From: an uncultured Clostridia bacterium
Lineage (GTDB): Bacteria > Bacillota > Clostridia > Oscillospirales > Oscillospiraceae
DNA: 47,056 nt
Reading direction: 5' to 3'
NCBI GenBank assembly: GCA_946542465.1
Contig: CAMNKQ010000002.1
Coordinates: 1 to 47,056, forward strand
The translations under genes and the position numbers were made by a program. Position 1 is the first letter of the stretch; every line of letters starts with the position of its first letter. Shown here in pieces: positions 35,652-46,305 of this stretch. Under the pieces are notes generated by a model. That model was given only the letters and a program-made list of their open reading frames with translations, made no database searches and was not told the origin of the DNA.

Positions 35652-36008
35652 ATGGAATGGAATTTCCGAAATGACCTGCCCATTTATTCCCAATTGGTGG
35701 AGCAGATCAAGCGGGGGATCGTCTCCGGCGCCTTTGCTCCGGGGGAGCGGCTCAGTTCCGTGCGGGAGATGGCCACGGAGGCCGGGGTCAACCCCAACAC
35801 CATGCAGCGCGCGCTGCAGGAGCTGGAGCGCCAGGGCCTGGTCTATTCCCAGCGGACCGCCGGGCGCTTTGTGACCGAGGACACCCAGACGATCGAGGAC
35901 AGCAAGCGCGCCCTCGCCCGGGAGCAGACGGAGGCCTTTCGCAAGGCCATGGAGACATTGGGATACGACAGGGCGGAGATCGTCGCCCTATTACAGGAGG
36001 AGGCGTAA
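35652..36008 (+). CDS. GntR family transcriptional regulator (YtrA-like)
   Basis: LPIYSQLVEQIKRGIVSGAFAPGERLSSVREMATEAGVNPNTMQRALQELERQGLVYSQRTAGRFV. Confidence 0.95.
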   Translation: MEWNFRNDLPIYSQLVEQIKRGIVSGAFAPGERLSSVREMATEAGVNPNTMQRALQELERQGLVYSQRTAGRFVTEDTQTIEDSKRALAREQTEAFRKAMETLGYDRAEIVALLQEEA

Positions 36009-36011
36009 GAG

Positions 36012-36707
36012 ATGCCGATTTTGGAATGCAGAGAATTGAGCAAGCGCTTCGGCAAGACCGCGGCGCTGGACAATGTTAGCCTGAAGCTGGAGCCGGGGCG
36101 GGTCATCGGCCTGCTGGGCCCCAACGGAAGCGGAAAAACCACCCTCATCAAGCTTTGTAACGGCCTGCTGACCCCCTCGGAGGGAGAGATCCTGATTGAC
36201 GGCGAGGCGCCGGGCCCCAAGACCAAGGCCATCGTCTCCTACCTCTCCGACAAGGAATACCTGCCGGATTGGATGAGCACCCGGCAGCTGATGGATTTCT
36301 TTGAGGACTTCTACCAGGATTTCGACCGACAGCGCGCCGAGGAGATGCTCCTCCGCCTGGGCCTGGACGAGAAGCAGAAGGTCAAGACCATGTCCAAGGG
36401 CACGCGGGAGAAGGTACAGCTCATCCTGGTGATGAGCCGCCGCGCCAAGCTCTACCTGCTGGATGAGCCCATCGGCGGCGTCGACCCGGCCACCCGGGAT
36501 TACATCCTTGATACCATCATCCGCAACTATAACCCTGAGGCCGCCGTCCTCATCTCCACCCATCTGATCGCGGATGTGGAGCAGGTGTTGGACGAGGTGA
36601 TCTTCATTCAAAACGGACAGATCCTGCTCCAGTCCGACGTGGACAGCATCCGCGAGGAGAAGGGCATGAGCGTGGATCAGTACTTCCGGGAGGTGTTCAA
36701 ATGCTAA
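36012..36707 (+). CDS. ABC transporter ATP-binding protein
   Basis: Walker A GPNGSGKTT; signature MSKGTREK; Walker B LYLLDEPIGGVDP. Confidence 0.95.
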   Translation: MPILECRELSKRFGKTAALDNVSLKLEPGRVIGLLGPNGSGKTTLIKLCNGLLTPSEGEILIDGEAPGPKTKAIVSYLSDKEYLPDWMSTRQLMDFFEDFYQDFDRQRAEEMLLRLGLDEKQKVKTMSKGTREKVQLILVMSRRAKLYLLDEPIGGVDPATRDYILDTIIRNYNPEAAVLISTHLIADVEQVLDEVIFIQNGQILLQSDVDSIREEKGMSVDQYFREVFKC

Positions 36708-37525
36708 GCAAACTTCTGAAACAGGAATTCCGCGCCACCGGACGCATCATGCTGCCGGTGCTGGCGGCCCTGCTGCTGCTCAGCGTGCTGGGCAATTTCT
36801 CCATCCGTATGATGGATCAGAACGTCACGAACAACGCCGTTTTGCGCTTCCTTTTCGTTTTCCTGATCATCGTTTTCGTGCTGGGCATGTTTGCGGCCGT
36901 GCTGATGACCCTGCTGCTGATGATCACCCGCTTCTACCGCAATCTCCTCAAGGATGAGGGCTATCTGATGCACACGCTGCCGGTCAGCGTCCATGGGCTG
37001 GTCTGGTCGAAGCTGATCGTCTCCCTGGTCTGGTTCGTGGTGACCGGGCTTGTGGTGACGGCCATCCTCTTCCTGACCGGGCTGATCCAGTCCGGCACCA
37101 ACCTGGGCGAGCTGATGATGGAGTTTCCCTCCTGGGCGGAGATCCGCGAGGCGATGGCCGAGGCCGGCTTCCGCGGCAGCGACATCACGGTCTTCCTGCT
37201 GGAGCTGCTGGCGCTGGTGGGCTTCTTTGCCACCTGCCTGCACTTCTATGCCGCCATGGCCATGGGCCATATGTTCAACAAGGACAAGATCCTGCTGAGC
37301 ATCGTGTTCTTCGTGGTGATCAGCTTTGCCCTGAGCATGATGACCAGCCTGCTGGCCTTCCGGATCGACAGTCTGGAGCTGTATGTTGCGGAGTTTGATT
37401 CGGCCCAGGTCCTCGGCTTTATGAACCGGCTGCTCCGCTTCTCCCTGATCGTGGAGCTGATCCAGGGCGCGCTGCTCTACTTCGCCACGACCCTGAGCCT
37501 GCGCCGTGGCCTGAACCTGGCGTAA
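36701..37525 (+). CDS. ABC transporter permease (ABC-2 type)
   Basis: Multi-TM protein overlapping the ATPase gene; GntR-ATPase-permease order. Confidence 0.88.
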   Translation: MLSKLLKQEFRATGRIMLPVLAALLLLSVLGNFSIRMMDQNVTNNAVLRFLFVFLIIVFVLGMFAAVLMTLLLMITRFYRNLLKDEGYLMHTLPVSVHGLVWSKLIVSLVWFVVTGLVVTAILFLTGLIQSGTNLGELMMEFPSWAEIREAMAEAGFRGSDITVFLLELLALVGFFATCLHFYAAMAMGHMFNKDKILLSIVFFVVISFALSMMTSLLAFRIDSLELYVAEFDSAQVLGFMNRLLRFSLIVELIQGALLYFATTLSLRRGLNLA

Positions 37526-37531
37526 ACGTAC

Positions 37532-37571
37532 AAAAAAAGATTCCGCTTTCCGACGGAAAGCGGAATCTTTT
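37532..37571. terminator. Bidirectional terminator
   Basis: AAAAAAAGATTCCGCTTTCC-GAC-GGAAAGCGGAATCTTTTTT. Confidence 0.92.
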
Positions 37572-39149
37572 TTACTCATTCGGCACCGCGCTTGCGAAAT
37601 AGATAATATCGCTGATATCCTTCTCCCAGCCGAACTGCACGGGGTTGATGAGCTGGCCGTTGAAGACCGTGGTGGCGGTCTGACCGCCGTCCAGGGTGTA
37701 GGCCTTGAGGCAGCCCCGGCGCACCATGGCGTCCGCCGCCTGGCGGAGCGTGGCCAGATAGTAATAGTCCGGCTGCTGGCAGTTGATGTTCATGGTCAGG
37801 TAGTGCCGCTCGCCCAGGAGACCCAGGGCGCTGCGGGCATAGGTGTCGTCGATCTCGCCCCAGGCATAGCTGGTGGGCGTCACGTCCACGCCGTTATCGA
37901 TCAGAACCGGGCCGAAGACCAGGGAGAAGAGCACGTCGTTTTCTTCGATAAACTGCTTTGCCTCTTCCTCCGTCTGGAACTGGCCGCGATAGCTGAAGAG
38001 CAGATCCCCGTCGGGGGTGATGTAGCAGACGTCGCAGCTGTCCGGCTCGAAGCGGCAGATCTCCCGCTGGTAGACGGAGATGCCGCAGGCGCGCCCGTGG
38101 TGGTAGAAGTCGCCGCCCACGGCCAGCACCGCGTTGGTGTCCTGGGCGAAACGGCTGCAGCTCTCAAAATTCAGGTCAAAGGGCGTGTCCCCGGCGATCT
38201 TCCGCCGCAGCTGGGAGCCGTCGGCGACGAAAACCTCCGAGAAGGTGCCCACCGCCCGGGCCTCCGGCTCCTGCCAGACGAGCACCAGGAGCGTCTCGTC
38301 CAGATACCAGCGGATGGGCGTGTTGGGGATGCGGGCGATCTCGGCGTTCCAGCAGAGCTCCTGCCCGTTAATGAGCGCCTGGGCCTCCGGCCGCTGCAGC
38401 AGCGCCTCGATCACCGCCGGGTCGTCGGTCTCGCCGAAGCCCTCGGGATTCGGAACCGGGCCGGCCAGCGCGTCCTCGGCGATCCGATAGCGCACCGGCA
38501 GATAGGGCAGAGCTTCGCTTACCAGGGTGAAAAGGGATTCCGCCATCGCATCCGGGTTTCCCATCTCCAGAAGGTACAGCATCTGTGTGAGATTCTCCTC
38601 GCTCGGGACCCAGGCCCCGTCCTCGTAACGGAGCGCGAGCTCCAGGTTGAGCTCCTCGGGATAGCGGGAGGCATTCAGCGCCGCGTCCAGTTCCTCGAGG
38701 AAGGCCGGCTCCAGCAGCTCGGGGCGGATGGCCTGATCGTCGGTATAGACCTCACTGCCGCGGGCGGCGGCGTCCACCCAGCTCTGCAGCCGTGCGGTCA
38801 TTGCCGCTGTCAGATCCGCCCGCAGGGCGGCCTCGTCCAGGCGCGTCAGGCGGAGCAGCTGCCGGGCTTCATCGCCCTCGATGTGGCAGTCCCCCTCCGG
38901 GCTGACGGCGCATACCGCCTGCAGGGCCTGAAGGAGGCGTTTGCCGCCCTCGGTCTCCGGCTGGGTGAGCGGCTCGGGCACGGTAAGCGCGGTGATGGCC
39001 TCGGCCGGGTCGGGCCGCTGCAGCCCAAGCTGTACCATGACGGGTACGGCGTCCTCACCGCCCAGCCCCATGCGCAGGGCGACAAGAGCACAGACGACCG
39101 CCAGCAGAAGCAGCAGGATGGCAAGCCATAAAAAGCTTTTTCGTTTCAT
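37572..39149 (-). CDS. Membrane-anchored hypothetical protein (extracellular sensor/binding-like)
   Basis: MKRKSFLWLAILLLLLAVVCALVAL signal anchor followed by a long soluble domain; coding-like, family unassigned. Confidence 0.75.
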   Translation of the reverse strand: MKRKSFLWLAILLLLLAVVCALVALRMGLGGEDAVPVMVQLGLQRPDPAEAITALTVPEPLTQPETEGGKRLLQALQAVCAVSPEGDCHIEGDEARQLLRLTRLDEAALRADLTAAMTARLQSWVDAAARGSEVYTDDQAIRPELLEPAFLEELDAALNASRYPEELNLELALRYEDGAWVPSEENLTQMLYLLEMGNPDAMAESLFTLVSEALPYLPVRYRIAEDALAGPVPNPEGFGETDDPAVIEALLQRPEAQALINGQELCWNAEIARIPNTPIRWYLDETLLVLVWQEPEARAVGTFSEVFVADGSQLRRKIAGDTPFDLNFESCSRFAQDTNAVLAVGGDFYHHGRACGISVYQREICRFEPDSCDVCYITPDGDLLFSYRGQFQTEEEAKQFIEENDVLFSLVFGPVLIDNGVDVTPTSYAWGEIDDTYARSALGLLGERHYLTMNINCQQPDYYYLATLRQAADAMVRRGCLKAYTLDGGQTATTVFNGQLINPVQFGWEKDISDIIYFASAVPNE

Positions 39150-39202
39150 ATGTTTCTCCGGAAAAAACAGGGGCGGTCGATCGACCGCCCCATTTTTTAG
39201 TC

Positions 39203-40597
<1,395 letters not shown>

Positions 40598-40675
40598 TGG
40601 CACTCGTCCTTTCTCGGTGCCCCGAAGGACACGCATATTTCCCGGTTGCCCGGATTTTCCCATTATATACAACAG

Positions 40676-40705
40676 AGGCTGTTTTTGCAAGAGCAAAAAC
40701 AGCCT
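40676..40705. other. Perfect hairpin adjoining repeat B copy 2
   Basis: AGGCTGTTTTTGC-AAGA-GCAAAAACAGCCT. Confidence 0.7.
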
Positions 40706-40862
40706 CAAGCTATCGACAAAGTGTCGACAGCTTGAGGCACAAAAATGGGAACTTCCGAAAAAGTTCCCATTTTTGTGTGAATCAAACTCGAGAGGGAATA
40801 ACCAATCCCCTCTCGAGCTCTCCCCATGCGAGTCCAAGCTTGGCCACATGGGTTTGTCTACA
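40706..40862 (+). repeat. Dispersed structured repeat family B, copy 2
   Basis: Nearly identical to 32362-32520 with substitutions concentrated in stems and loops. Confidence 0.9.
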
Positions 40863-40882
40863 GGCAGAGCAGTTTGGAGAGT

Positions 40883-41866
40883 TTATCGTTCCTCTCGGAA
40901 ATAGGCCAGGCCGAGGGAGGCGGGGGGCTGGTTCTCGCGCTTGTTGCGCATGGAGGAGAGCACCAGCACGATGATCGTGACCACATAGGGGGCCATCTTG
41001 TAGAGCTCCTTGACGGCCAGGTTCATACCGGAGGGGATGTACATATGCAAAATGTACAGTCCGCCGAAGAGGAAGGAGGCCAGCACGCCCACGTTGGGAC
41101 GCCAGACCGTGAAGATGACCAGCGCGATGGCGAGCCAGCCGCGGTCGCCAAAGGCGTCGTTGGTCCAGACGCCGGAGGCGTAATCCATCACGTAATACAG
41201 GCCGCCCAGGCCCGCGATCATGGAGCCGGTGCATGTGGCGATGTATTTATACTTGGAGACATTGATGCCGGCGGCGTCGGCGGTGTTGGGGTTTTCACCC
41301 ACGGCGCGCAGATGCAGACCCACGCGGGTGTGCTTGAGGATGTAGGCGGCCGTCAGCGCAATGATCACGGCGATATAGGCCAGGAAACCGTAGGACAGCA
41401 GGAGCTTGCCGAAGACCCCGGCCTTCTCGGCGATGGGCAGAGAAGTGCGGAAAGCGTTGCTGGTGGCGGAGAGGATGACGGAGGGCAGGTCGCTGCCGGA
41501 GAGCTTGATGAGGGAGCCGCCGAAGAAGTTGCCGAAGCCCACGCCGAAGGTGGTCAGGGCCAGACCGGTGACGTTCTGGTTGGCGCGCAGGGTGACCGTC
41601 AGGAAACAGTAGAGCAGACCCATCAACAGCGAGCCCAGCAGGCAGCAGCCCAGCGGGATCAGGATGGCGGGCAGGGGGGCGAAGTTGGGCGACTGCTCAT
41701 AGAAGAAGGCACCGATGACGCCGGAGATCGCGCCCACGTACATGATGCCGGGAATGCCCAGGTTCAGGTTGCCGGATTTCTCGGTCAGGGTTTCGCCGGT
41801 GCTGCCCAGCAGCAGGGGAATGCCCTGGACGACAGCCCGGGGGATGAAAGAGATAAAATCAAACAT
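40883..41866 (-). CDS. Nucleoside/BMP-type ABC transporter permease
   Basis: GIPLLLGSTGETLTEKSGNLNLGIPGIMYVGA...; AGINVSKYKYIATCTGSMIAGLGGLYYVM. Confidence 0.93.
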   Translation of the reverse strand: MFDFISFIPRAVVQGIPLLLGSTGETLTEKSGNLNLGIPGIMYVGAISGVIGAFFYEQSPNFAPLPAILIPLGCCLLGSLLMGLLYCFLTVTLRANQNVTGLALTTFGVGFGNFFGGSLIKLSGSDLPSVILSATSNAFRTSLPIAEKAGVFGKLLLSYGFLAYIAVIIALTAAYILKHTRVGLHLRAVGENPNTADAAGINVSKYKYIATCTGSMIAGLGGLYYVMDYASGVWTNDAFGDRGWLAIALVIFTVWRPNVGVLASFLFGGLYILHMYIPSGMNLAVKELYKMAPYVVTIIVLVLSSMRNKRENQPPASLGLAYFREER

Positions 41867-41870
41867 CGTC

Positions 41871-42971
41871 TCAGCCCTCCTTACCGCCGGATTTGCGGAA
41901 GTGGATCTCGTAGTTGATGAAGAACTCGCTCCCGATGATGAAGAACAGAATGAGGCCGGTCAGAATATCGCCGAAGGAGCGGTTCAGACCGAACTTGGTG
42001 GCGATCTCACCCGAGCCGCGGCCCAGGAAGACGATCAGGAAGCTGGTGAGGATCATCCAGATGGGGTTGAACTTGGCAAGCCAGGAGACCATGACCGCGG
42101 TGAAGCCGCGCCCGTCCACGATGGTGGTGGTCAGGGTGTGGTTGGTGCTGCCCACGAGCAGCAGGCCGGCCAGACCGCAGACGGCGCCGGAGAGGAGCAT
42201 GGTGCGGATGATGACCCGGTCCACCTTGATGCCGACGTAGCGGGCGGTGCGCTCGCTCTCGCCGACGACGGTGATCTCATAGCCGTGCTTGGAGTAGTTG
42301 AGGTAGACATACATCGCCAGGCACACCGCCGCGACGATCAGGATGTTCAGCAGATACTTGTAGCTGCCGATCTGCGGGAACCAGCCCAGCTCCGTGGTGG
42401 GGTTGATGACGCCGATGGTGCCCGAGCCCTTGGGGGACTCCCAGACCACGCAGTAGTAGGCCACCAGCTGGGTGGCGACGTAGTTCATCATCAGGGTGAA
42501 GAGGGTCTCGTTGGTGTTCCACTTGGCCTTGAAGAAGGCGGGGATCGCGGCCCAGATGGCGCCGGAGAGCACACTGGCCACGCACATGCAGGCGATGATG
42601 CCCCAGTTGGGCAGCTTTCCGGGCAGCAGGATCATGCAGGCCGCGGCGGCCAGACCGCCGATCAGGGCCTGACCCTCGGCGCCCAGGTTCCAGCAGCGCA
42701 TGCGGAAGGCGGGGGTGACCGCCAGAGAGATGCACAGGAGCATGGAGATGTTCTGCAGCAGCACCCAGATCTTGCGGGGGGAGCCGAAGGAGCCGTTGAT
42801 GATGGCGGCATAGACCTGGATGGGGTTCTGCCTGGTGACCAGGGAGGTGATCAGCCCGCAGGTGACCAGCGCCAGAACCAGCGCCGCACCGCGGATGGCC
42901 CAGGCCTTGTACCAGGGCAGCAGTCCGCGCTTGGAGACGTGGATAAGAGGGCTGCGTGTCTTGTTATTCAT
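41871..42971 (-). CDS. Nucleoside/BMP-type ABC transporter permease
   Basis: FRMRCWNLGAEGQALIGGLAAA; GTIGVINPTTELGWFPQIG; YVGIKVDRVIIRTMLLSGAVCGLAGLLLVGSTNHTLT. Confidence 0.93.
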   Translation of the reverse strand: MNNKTRSPLIHVSKRGLLPWYKAWAIRGAALVLALVTCGLITSLVTRQNPIQVYAAIINGSFGSPRKIWVLLQNISMLLCISLAVTPAFRMRCWNLGAEGQALIGGLAAAACMILLPGKLPNWGIIACMCVASVLSGAIWAAIPAFFKAKWNTNETLFTLMMNYVATQLVAYYCVVWESPKGSGTIGVINPTTELGWFPQIGSYKYLLNILIVAAVCLAMYVYLNYSKHGYEITVVGESERTARYVGIKVDRVIIRTMLLSGAVCGLAGLLLVGSTNHTLTTTIVDGRGFTAVMVSWLAKFNPIWMILTSFLIVFLGRGSGEIATKFGLNRSFGDILTGLILFFIIGSEFFINYEIHFRKSGGKEG

Positions 42972-44502
42972 GGGCGTTTCCTCCCAGCTTCGTCATCATC
43001 ATGCCCACGTCCCGCTTGTTGGCGCCGCGGCCGGGCACAATGCCGGAGACCTTGCCGCCGCAGAGGACCAGAATGCGGTCGGCCAGCTCCAGCAGCACGT
43101 CCAGATCCTCGCCCACGTAGACGACGGCGACGCCGGACTTTTTCTGCTTGTTGATCAGATCGTAAATGGTGTAGGACGAGTTGATGTCCAGACCGCGCAC
43201 CGCGTAGGCGGTTAGCAGTACCGTGGGCGCCGAGGCGATCTCACGCCCGACCAGAACCTTCTGGACGTTGCCGCCGGAGAGGCGGCGCACCGGGGTGCTG
43301 ATGCCGGGGGTCACGACCTCCAGCTCCTGCACCACGTCCAGCGCGAGCTGGCGCGGGGTCTTGCGGTCGGTGAACACGGAGTGGCCGCGGCGGAAGGAGC
43401 GGAGCATCATGTTGTCGCTCAGGTCCATGTTCGCCACCAGGCCCATGCCCAGGCGGTCCTCCGGCACGAAGGAGAGGGAGACGCCCATCTGCTGGATGGT
43501 CAGGGGGTCCTTGCCCAGCAGCTGCTCGGCGCGGCCGTCGTCCTCAATATACTCGATGCTGCCCTTTTCCACGGGCTGCAATCCGGCAATGGCCTCCAGC
43601 AGTTCCTTCTGACCGCAGCCGGAGATGCCGGCGATGCCCAGGATCTCCCCGGAGTTGGCGGTGAAGGACACGTCGTCCAGCTTTACGATGCCGTCGATGC
43701 TGCGCACGGTCAGATTCTTGACCACGATCCGGGGCTTGGGGTCGACGGGGTCGGGGCGGTCGATGTTCAGGGTGACCGCGTGGCCGACCATCATGTTGGT
43801 CATCTCCTGGGCGTTGGTCTTGGCGGTGGGCATATCGCCGATGAACTGCCCGTGGCGCAGGATGGCGACCCGATCACTGAGAGCCTCCACCTCGTGCATC
43901 TTGTGGGTGATGATGACGATGGCCTTGTTGTCGTTGCGCATGTTGCGCAGGACGTTGAAGAGCTTGTCGGTCTCCTGGGGGGTCAGAACGGCGGTGGGCT
44001 CGTCCAGGATCAGGATGTCCGCGCCGCGGTAGAGGACCTTCACGATCTCCACGGTCTGCTTCTGGGACACGGACATGTCATAGATCTTCTGGTTGGGATC
44101 GACCTCAAAGCCGTAGGCCTCGCAGATCGTGCGGATCTTCTCCGAGGCGGCCTTCAGATCCAGCTTGCCGGGCAGGCCCAGCACAATGTTCTCCGCCGCG
44201 GTCAGCACATCGACCAGCTTGAAATGCTGGTGGATCATGCCGATGCCCAGGTCGAAGGCGTCCTTGGGGGAGCGGATCACCACGTCCTTGCCGTCGATGC
44301 TGATCGCGCCCTCGTCGGGGAAGTAGATGCCGGAGAGCATGTTCATGAGGGTCGTTTTGCCGGAGCCGTTTTCGCCCAGCAGCGCCAGGATCTCGCCCCG
44401 GTAGATATCCAGCCAGACCTTGTCGTTGGCCACGGTGGGGCCGAAGGTCTTGGTGATGTTGCGCATCTTGACAGCGGGGATTTTGTTGTCCAAAGCCGTC
44501 AC
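42964..44502 (-). CDS. Tandem-domain sugar/nucleoside-type ABC transporter ATP-binding protein
   Basis: LLGENGSGKTTLMNMLSGIYFPDEG; LSVSQKQTVEIVKVL; ILDEPTAVLTPQE; second domain RRLSGGNVQKVLVGREI; GTG start. Confidence 0.95.
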   Translation of the reverse strand: MTALDNKIPAVKMRNITKTFGPTVANDKVWLDIYRGEILALLGENGSGKTTLMNMLSGIYFPDEGAISIDGKDVVIRSPKDAFDLGIGMIHQHFKLVDVLTAAENIVLGLPGKLDLKAASEKIRTICEAYGFEVDPNQKIYDMSVSQKQTVEIVKVLYRGADILILDEPTAVLTPQETDKLFNVLRNMRNDNKAIVIITHKMHEVEALSDRVAILRHGQFIGDMPTAKTNAQEMTNMMVGHAVTLNIDRPDPVDPKPRIVVKNLTVRSIDGIVKLDDVSFTANSGEILGIAGISGCGQKELLEAIAGLQPVEKGSIEYIEDDGRAEQLLGKDPLTIQQMGVSLSFVPEDRLGMGLVANMDLSDNMMLRSFRRGHSVFTDRKTPRQLALDVVQELEVVTPGISTPVRRLSGGNVQKVLVGREIASAPTVLLTAYAVRGLDINSSYTIYDLINKQKKSGVAVVYVGEDLDVLLELADRILVLCGGKVSGIVPGRGANKRDVGMMMTKLGGNAHE

Positions 44503-44559
44503 ACTCCTTTTTCAAAGAAAAGATGAAGGGACGCCGCGCCCGCGGCAGGTCCCGAATCT

Positions 44560-44670
44560 GGCAGAAAAAACCAAGAATGCTGTAAAGGGCAGCGCGGCGG
44601 CTGATAGTCACTGCGCTGCCCTTTGCAGCATGGAGGGAAGTCCCGGAAGGACCGGGACTTCCCAGAAGCT
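44560..44670 (-). terminator. Hairpins in the BMP-ABC intergenic region (likely attenuator/mRNA stabiliser)
   Basis: AGGGCAGCGC...GCGCTGCCCT and GGAAGTCCCGG-AAGG-ACCGGGACTTCC inverted repeats between the binding-protein gene and the ATPase gene. Confidence 0.6.
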
Positions 44671-44678
44671 TAAAAAAC

Positions 44679-45860
44679 TCAGGCGTCGATGTTGGTGATG
44701 CCGTCGATGAAGAGATCGAAGTAAGGAGCGCTGCGATACTCGGACTCGTGGAAGTAGCCGTCGGAGATGGCGTTGGTCTCGGGGACAAAGTCGCCCATAT
44801 CGTCAACGTCGGCCAGATACTCGTCCAGGGTCTCACCGTTCACGGTGAAGGTGGCGGTGTCGAAGACCTTCAGGGAGCCGTCAGCCAGAGCGGCCTTGAC
44901 TTCCTCAAGCTTCTCGACGGTGCCGGCGGCAGCGGCCTGCTCGTTGACCTCGGTCATCAGGACGGAGTCGGTGGCCAGGGTGCCAGTCCAGTCGGCGGGG
45001 ATGGCCTCACCGTTCATGACGCACTCCATGGCAAACTGCATGTAGGGAGCCCAGTTGATGCGGGAAGCGACGATGAAGGTGTTGGGGCAGGCGTCAGCGG
45101 CGGAGCCGTTGTAGAACACGAAGGGGATGTTGTTGGACTCGCACTCGGTGGGAGCGCCCATGGAGTCGGCATGCTCGGAGAGCAGGACGCAGCCGTTGGA
45201 GATGAGCTTGATGGCGCCTTCCTTCTCCAGGGTCGGGTCATACCAGGAGTTGGTGAAGGTCACTTCCATGGTGGCGGCGGGGCAGGCGTAGCGGACGCCC
45301 AGGAAGAAGGAGGTGAAGCCGGAGACGACCTCGGCATAGGGGAAAGCACCCACGTAGCCGACCTTGGCCTGCTCTTCGGTGATGGCGCCGCTCTCGATCA
45401 TCTCGTTGAGCTTCAGACCGGCGGCAACACCGCCGAGGAAACGACCCTCATAGATGGAGGCGAAAGCGTTGTGGTAGTTGTCAAGACCCACGGTGTGAGC
45501 CTGGGTGCCGGTGGCGTGGCAGAACTGAACCTCGGGGAACTCCTTGGCAGCCTGGATCAGGAAAGGCTCGTGGCCAAAGGAATCGGCGAAGATGAAGTTG
45601 CAGCCTTCGTCAACCAGTTCGGCGGCGGCGTCATAGCACTCCTGGCCTTCGGGGATACCGGTCTTGAGCAGATACTCAACACCCAGGGCCTCGCAGGCTT
45701 CCTTGGCAGCGTTGATGAAGTTCAGGTCATAGGTGGAGTTCTCGTCGTGCAGGAAAATGAAACCGGCCTTGACGGGAGTCTCGGCGGAAGCGGTGGGACC
45801 GACAGCACACAGCGCCACGACCATGACGACAGCGAGCATCATTGCGATGATCTTCTTCAT
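44679..45860 (-). CDS. BMP family (purine nucleoside-binding) ABC transporter substrate-binding protein
   Basis: PVKAGFIFLHDENSTYDLNFINAAKEA; FIFADSFGHEPFLIQAAKEFPEVQFCHATGTQ; GRFLGGVAAGLKL; KVGYVGAFPYAEVVSG. Confidence 0.93.
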   Translation of the reverse strand: MKKIIAMMLAVVMVVALCAVGPTASAETPVKAGFIFLHDENSTYDLNFINAAKEACEALGVEYLLKTGIPEGQECYDAAAELVDEGCNFIFADSFGHEPFLIQAAKEFPEVQFCHATGTQAHTVGLDNYHNAFASIYEGRFLGGVAAGLKLNEMIESGAITEEQAKVGYVGAFPYAEVVSGFTSFFLGVRYACPAATMEVTFTNSWYDPTLEKEGAIKLISNGCVLLSEHADSMGAPTECESNNIPFVFYNGSAADACPNTFIVASRINWAPYMQFAMECVMNGEAIPADWTGTLATDSVLMTEVNEQAAAAGTVEKLEEVKAALADGSLKVFDTATFTVNGETLDEYLADVDDMGDFVPETNAISDGYFHESEYRSAPYFDLFIDGITNIDA

Positions 45861-45983
45861 TGTGTTTCTCCTTATAATAAATTTTGTATATCAGTGCTGG
45901 GGAGGAGCCCGAAGGCCCTCCTCAACACACCTAAACCGCTATTGCGGTAAAGGGAAAGGTGAGGCGCGCCGAAGCGCACAAAA

Positions 45984-46016
45984 CAAAAAGGGAGAGCGGA
46001 TCGAAAATCCCTCTCC
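45984..46016 (-). terminator. Terminator hairpin of the purine riboswitch expression platform
   Basis: Reverse strand GGAGAGGG-attttcgatccg-CTCTCCCTTTTTG. Confidence 0.75.
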
Positions 46017-46065
46017 AACGAAAAAACAGGTGACGTCCCACGGAGGAGACGTGCCCTGGAGTTTT

Positions 46066-46135
46066 TTCCGATAGTCCGGTCATTTACGGTGTCCGGGTAG
46101 AGACTTCAAATCCATATCATTTGCTTATATCGAAA
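46066..46135 (-). ncRNA. Purine riboswitch (guanine class) upstream of the BMP transporter operon
   Basis: Reverse strand TTTCGATATAAGCAAATGATATGGATTTGAAGTCTCTACCCGGACACCGTAAATGACCGGACTATCGGAA: P1 pairing, ATATAA, GATATGG, TCTCTACC, CACCGTAAATG and GACTAT (C at the ligand-pairing position, by alignment to B. subtilis xpt). Confidence 0.95.
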
Positions 46136-46270
46136 CGATGTTCAATTGCGGCAGCCGCACTGCCCATTGATGACAATATAGTAACAGCGCAGGAGCCAAA
46201 AGTCAAGCGGAAAATTCGTGGATTTCGACATTTTTTGCTTCAAAAAATTGTATAATTTGCATAAGAAAAG

Positions 46271-46299
46271 CAGGATTTCCCACGGAATGGGAAATCCTG
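46271..46299 (-). terminator. Terminator of xpt
   Basis: CAGGATTTCCCA...TGGGAAATCCTG followed on the minus strand by CTTTTCTT. Confidence 0.8.
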
Positions 46300-46305
46300 T
46301 CAAAC

